Position numbers and translations under genes: made by a program. DNA of 64,000 nucleotides, from positions 175,758 through 239,757 of the forward strand of contig KN817554.1 in assembly GCA_000827495.1 (NCBI GenBank), in the 5' to 3' direction. The notes beneath the pieces are model-generated. The model did not search any database and was not told the DNA's origin. It was given only the letters and a program-made list of their open reading frames with translations. Source of the stretch: Hypholoma sublateritium FD-334 SS-4 (Eukaryota; Basidiomycota; Agaricomycetes; Agaricales; Strophariaceae). Of the stretch, positions 57,925 to 64,000 are shown one piece after another (the first letter of the stretch is position 1; each line of letters opens with the position of its first letter).

Positions 57925-58316
57925 ATGCCTCGGTTCTATTATCGGAGAGAAATCAAGCGCGGTATCCTCAAGCACTCATCTATCGCCGACATCGGTAAGA
58001 TGGTGCGCAACGCCGTCTTGCTCGTCGATCACAAGTTCGGCGTCGAAGACTATATCTGCATTTTAACGTGAGTGCCTCTCGCTTTCTATTCCACCTCGCG
58101 TCTCAGTTTCCAAGCGCCGCGGTGTCCCCGGGACGCAATTACTGGACTGTTCGCGTCCACGATGCGGGTCCGGGGACTCTGTACCTCGGTGGGGTGAAGA
58201 TCACGCCGGATGGCATCCCCGACTTCATGCCCGCGGCGTTGGAGCGGGACTCGTTGTACGAGGGGTCGTCGTTCGAGCAGGCCTGGGCGAAGAGGGTCGT
58301 AAAGGAGATCAAGTAA
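57925..58316 (+). CDS. Small protein of an unnamed family, member 3
   Basis: Starts MPRFYYRREIKRGILKHSS (ATG 57925). A GT-AG intron (about 58068-58114) is followed by N-Y-W-T-V-R-V-H-D-A-G-P-G-T-L-Y-L-G-G, ITPDGIPDFMPAALERDSLY and F-E-Q-A-W-A-K-R-V-V-K-E-I-K, stop at 58314-58316. The layout (one intron at the same place, then W-x-x-R and L-Y-x-G-G) matches 20799-21174 and 24434-24808. The frame is open. Function unknown. Confidence 0.6.
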
Positions 58317-58740
58317 GTTTTTCGTTGTTATTGTCGTCTCTATACTAATTGTTATGGTAGATTACGGTACATGTATTAGGTCGGCGTTGGGTAGGGCGCG
58401 TGGGTGGTACTTGTGTAGAAAACGCTATCAGACTATTAGTCCTGTCTATTAGTTGAGTATGGAAATTGACCGCCGCGATAGGTCTGCCCCCCACTCCCAG
58501 TCTGCGCCAATCTACTAAACCTACCCACAACAGACATTATCCACTTGATATATAACCCTGGACAGCCCCAACACCCTCAGGTAGCTGCGTATCGTCTCCA
58601 CCCAGCGTGTATCCATGCTCTGCGATCTCGTGTCGCTCGCCTCCGTCACTCGCCTCTCTGCCGCGTCCGCTGTCCATAACGTGTGTCTCCCTCTGTATGC
58701 CCTCATAAACCTCCACCCATTCATCCTGCTTGTCCATTCA

Positions 58741-59290
58741 GAAAGCCGATAGTAGCATTCGATTCGCAGAATCGCGCTTGCATGGTCTTCGTCGGTCGTC
58801 CGGACGATCCAACCTACAATGAGGATTGCGCCGCCTTTCATTCAGCCATGGAAGAGGCTGGGCGGGGGGCCGGTCTAACTGGCCATGTAGCCCCTCATCG
58901 GCGCGGCCATTTCCCTGCTGTCAACGTCGGCATTGTGCACGAAAACAGCACAGAGAAACCCATCAATCTGGACAACAAAGACCGTGCACCCGTCATTGAG
59001 AAACTACTCTTACGCCCTGATTTTCAACGCCTGGAATCCTTTACTAGCGGTAAGCCTTTCCGGCTTGAGCCCTCTTTGAGAACGTGTGCTCAGGCCTCTT
59101 CTTTCAATAGCTTCATTTGCTGCGTTTGACCCCCTTCTCTTTGGGTATTACGAGGCACATCTCAGCTGCCTGTTTTCAAAAAGGCCAGAACTGAAGTATA
59201 TCCTTCCCCCCATATCAGCGTATTCCCAACAGCGGCGTTCAACTTCGGCCCCGATGTGTGGACCTTCCTTTACTGGATATGATGCGCCCG
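58741..59290 (+). pseudogene. 2OG-Fe(II) dioxygenase-like (possibly TET/JBP-type) fragment
   Basis: An open exon reads C-M-V-F-V-G-R-P-D-D-P-T-Y, HRRGHFPAVNVGIVHENSTE and E-K-L-L-L-R-P-D-F-Q-R-L. After an intron (about 59051-59093) come S-F-A-A-F-D-P-L-L-F-G-Y-Y and, one frame away, V-F-P-T-A-A-F-N-F-G-P-D-V-W-T-F-L. In the Agaricomycete family I associate with this order, the next residues form an iron-binding H-x-D. Here that His codon reads Tyr, a base is missing just after, and similarity ends at about 59290. The second iron-binding His and the arginine are absent. The link to TET/JBP oxygenases, known to travel with fungal transposons, is an inference. Confidence 0.45.
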
Positions 59291-59845
59291 TACGATGCTG
59301 TTCACTTTAAAATCTATTTCGCATGTACCAGCTGGGCTGCCCGGTTCAAAGCGACTAAAAATATCTCATTAGCTCAGGAAACTCTTAGTACTTGGCCTGT
59401 TTTTAAACACACTGAAGTGCGCGCTGATTGCGTACTTACATGGACATCTAAGTGTATGATTTATTTTACACCGTGTAAAATTCAACGTTTTAATAAAATC
59501 TTTGCTTATTTGAAATTTGTTAAAAATCTTCATGAATCAAAAAAAATTGACTTCTTTAATATGCATAATATTGACTATAATCTGAAATAGGCAGTGTTTT
59601 ACGTACCCCAACCGGGACATATCTGTGACAACAGAAAAATTCCAGAATATTCTACCCTGAGGGGAATTCCCGTAAAACAATAAATTATGCACATTGCAAC
59701 AGACTGTCAAAACATAGAATAGTACGTGCATTATCCCAACATTCCCGTTGTTGTAAAATACCGACCAAATTTTAAGTTTGATATATTCTGGTATTTTATA
59801 TGCTTGCCAATGATTTGTATCAGATTTTACTGGTGGTCATATTTG
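59291..59845. other. AT-rich segment separating two truncated genes
   Basis: Base composition falls sharply to AT-rich compared with both flanks. It begins where the dioxygenase-like fragment stops and ends where the MYND fragment begins. It has one open stretch of 110 codons without motifs. No terminal repeats were found. It may be an insertion that replaced the missing ends of both genes. Confidence 0.45.
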
Positions 59846-59847
59846 GT

Positions 59848-60422
59848 GCAGTCAGCAGTGTTAGGCGTTGAATGCCAGGCCGCTGATTGGGCAACCCACA
59901 AGAGAGCTTGTAGGTCGCCCACCGAATGGTATTCAAAGCGCCGTATATGCCGTGACGGGAGTCTCCACGAAGGAAAACTAGAGCTCATCACTTGGGTCAG
60001 TGAGGAGGAAGGGACCGGCTGGGGCCATGTTTTGATTGAGGAGTCGGACGACATGCGCAAGAAATTCGAGGAAGAGTTCGGACGCGACGAAGCCAAACTG
60101 CATAAACACTGGCCGCAGGCATTCCGCTGGACCTGCTGTGGGACGGATGCTGGCATGAATTGGGGATGTGATCATCATGGAACAGGGAGCAAGGCATGCA
60201 CTTGCGATTTTTGCAAGTACGTGTCACTTTTCTGCACCTCCCTTCCTCTTAATTAACGATGCAACATGAGGATGGGGAAGCCGTTGCCGGACAGTATCTA
60301 CAACGAGCTCTGCGCAAGTCGTCACGGGCTTACTCTTCGTCGAGGGCCCGACCCACGATCCTTCAATGGCGCCGGCGCGGCGATGGCACTCGCTGGTCGT
60401 TCTATGTTAGGTCTCGAAATGT
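59848..60422 (+). pseudogene. MYND-type zinc-finger protein, 5'-truncated
   Basis: Opens with V-E-C-Q-A-A-D-W-A-T-H-K-R-A-C, the C-terminal half of a MYND finger; the first Cys pairs are missing. It continues ELITWVSEEEGTGWGHVLIE, FRWTCCGTDAGMNWGCDHHG, A-C-T-C-D-F-C. After a GT-AG intron (60216-60269) comes M-G-K-P-L-P-D-S-I-Y-N-E-L, ending L-G-L-E-M with stop at 60420-60422. The rest of the frame is clean, so truncation of the start looks recent. MYND domains bind proline-rich partners. The remainder is a fungal C-terminal region of unknown role. Confidence 0.65.
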
Positions 60423-60812
60423 AATTGTATGATCTTGAGTGCATAAGCGCCCAAATTGCTATATCTTGGAATTGATTAATTATTTCCTATATACTCAATG
60501 GAGCCTGCAGGTTTTCCGTGTTATTGGCACTTTAAGCGCGCTCCAATAACCAGACGAGAATTCGCTCTAATCTCTCCTGGTTTTTGGACATGTGTCAACC
60601 TTTCATCTTGTTCTTGATTTTGGCTGCTTCCCATGTTCTCGATAGTGAGAATCTCTAGCTCGGAGAGATTATAGTCTCCAGAACAATAGTTTCACGCCTT
60701 GGGATAGCAGGTAGTTATAAGTATAAGTTTCGCACCTAGCTTGCAGGGGCTATTCAACATGCATGATAGTAGCAGAATTGGCAGTGTTGTGATGTCTTCC
60801 CGTCCCTATTAT

Positions 60813-62566
<1,754 letters not shown>

Positions 62567-63126
62567 GGTAAGTGTGGGATGCGTCTCAGCTATGCCACAA
62601 AGCAGACTAAGCTCTCTTATCGCATATTCTCTCCATGGGATCGATGTATTATTCATGGGAAGCTTTGGAGCGCGTGCCAGTAGATTTCGACATTGGTTGA
62701 CTAAACGGTGTTTGTAGCAAAAGATGGGAAACTGTTCAGTCCGATTTGGCAGTACGTTTGGTTCAATTACCGCTACTTCCCGGGAGCGTGTACTCTGAAG
62801 TTGAGAAGGAGAAGAGGTTCCACCATGCCTATTGTTGAAGAAAGAAAGAGAAAGTCAGGGAGAGTCTACGGCGTGCACGGCTCGAGTCACTGACTTCTGA
62901 GTAACTTCTGAGTCCGAATCCTAACCGAATCTATTACTATATTTGTTTTCCGCTCGGAACGGCCCATACTCTGCCGAAGACTGCCAACTCGTCCCTTGCC
63001 AATGCAGTCCACTCACTTATCTACCCAATACTATACTTATACCCAAGTCCGTCTATCCGGCTATGAAGTTCTCCCAAGGCTATCAGAAGATCTCTCTTTC
63101 GCCCACTTCATTGACACCCCTTTTCC
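62567..63126. promoter_or_regulatory. Bidirectional promoter region
   Basis: A 560-base space between the divergent oxidoreductase and amidase starts. 'tatactta-ac' (63030-63041) lies about 90 bases before the amidase ATG. No other sites are claimed. Confidence 0.45.
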
Positions 63127-64000
63127 ATGTCTGTTGTATCTCTTGCTGTGAGGGATGGTAACCCCGTCACCGAAGCTACTGTTCAACAGTTGGCCACTAA
63201 GATTTCGACTGGCATGGATGTCAAGAATCCACAGGACGTGAAGGACTTTACTGCCATTCTCGCAGCGTTCCACGACTCTGCGTTGTCAATTATGGAAATG
63301 GACGACTATGTTCCCCCAGCTCTACTCCCTAACTTGGAAAGGTACCCCAGGGAGAACATCAGCTATCCGACGAAAGGCAGCCCAGTGCGTTACTTAGATA
63401 TCTCCCCTACGTTTTCCTCTGACGTCACGGGAAGGGAAACCTCCTTAATGCATGGGCTTGTAAATTTACGATTGAGGACAAGAGGAAGACATCGCATCAT
63501 CAAGGCTTGCTTGGAGGAAGGACGGTCATCTTGAAAGATTGCATCTCGGTCGCAGGCGTCCCATGTACACTTGGAACGTATGTTTTATGTTTTATCTTCT
63601 ATCAGCCTATATAAAATCTCAATTTACGATAAGTGACGCTATTTCGCCTCCCTGGGTCCCCTTTGTAGACGCGACGGTTGTGACCCGAGTTCTCGAGGCA
63701 GGCGGTATTGTAAGTCCCGAATTTTCTTCCTTTTGGTGGAAATGCTCATGTGACACGTAGATAGTTGGGAAAGCCTCCACAGAGTCTATGTGTCAATCCG
63801 CGTCGTCCTTCACTTCGTGCACCGGTCCCGTACATAATCCGTACGCTCACGGACGCACCACCGGTGGCAGCAGCTCAGGATGTGCTGCGCTTGTTGCGGA
63901 TGGATCTTGCGATATGGCCATCGGTGCTGATCAAGGCGGCTCTATCCGCATGCCCAGCGCATTCTGCGGCCTCGTTGGGATCAAACCAACGTATGTACAC
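63127..64000 (+). CDS. Amidase (amidase-signature family), 3' end outside window
   Basis: Amidase-signature enzymes hydrolyse amide bonds with a Ser-cisSer-Lys triad. From [12 protein letters not shown] (63127) exon 1 runs to [13 protein letters not shown] intron (63385-63434) leads to [14 protein letters not shown] and [12 protein letters not shown], which holds the catalytic Lys. After introns at about 63578-63667 and 63710-63760 come [30 protein letters not shown] (cis-Ser) and [12 protein letters not shown] (nucleophile Ser). The frame is intact to the window edge, about half of a typical 500-600 residue fungal amidase. Confidence 0.9.

Overview
The window looks like nuclear DNA of a basidiomycete, most likely an Agaricomycete. 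Genes carry many short introns of about 45-70 bases, and the recognisable families are typical of mushroom-forming fungi: a DUF6534 seven-helix protein, fungal DUF262 proteins, a Tnp2-type CACTA transposase, WD40 proteins with a tail membrane segment, and a fungalysin. Several introns use GC-AG rather than GT-AG ends. There is one 493-base assembly gap (43189-43681) and scattered single N bases.

Only a few genes look intact. They are the DUF6534 membrane protein (about 2.76-4.94 kb, +), a RING-finger protein (7.2-8.3 kb, -), a WD40 protein (31.5-33.3 kb, -), the CACTA transposase (46.8-50.6 kb, -) with a divergent accessory gene (51.0-52.1 kb, +), an old-yellow-enzyme oxidoreductase (60.8-62.6 kb, -) and an amidase running off the right edge (63.1 kb onward, +). 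The last two are divergently transcribed from a shared 560-base intergenic region.

Most of the rest is repeat-rich or decayed. From 0 to 26 kb there is a dispersed ~200-base repeat in at least seven copies, several copies of a small coiled-coil/membrane-anchor gene family, DUF262 remnants, and a ~1.1-kb segmental duplication carrying paralogous ~105-codon genes. Fragments of ordinary host genes are spread across the window: glycyl-tRNA synthetase, fungalysin, proteasome beta-7, a sacsin/BTB protein, chitin synthase, serine carboxypeptidase, a cohesin-loader-like protein, patatin, a 2OG-dioxygenase-like protein and a MYND protein. Many are truncated and frameshifted.

The region from 30.5 to 41.7 kb is bounded by a divergent inverted repeat. 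It encloses the WD40 gene, two transposon-associated gene families and a chitin-synthase fragment. At 42.8-45.2 kb a terminal-inverted-repeat element sits inside the exon of another gene, with a matching 11-base target duplication. Its interior consists of iterated palindromes, a GC-rich tandem repeat and a tRNA-like Pol III promoter. A second, unrelated palindrome array lies at 25.4-25.8 kb. These two arrays share one design, a conserved stem with a variable loop, and are the most unusual structures in the window.
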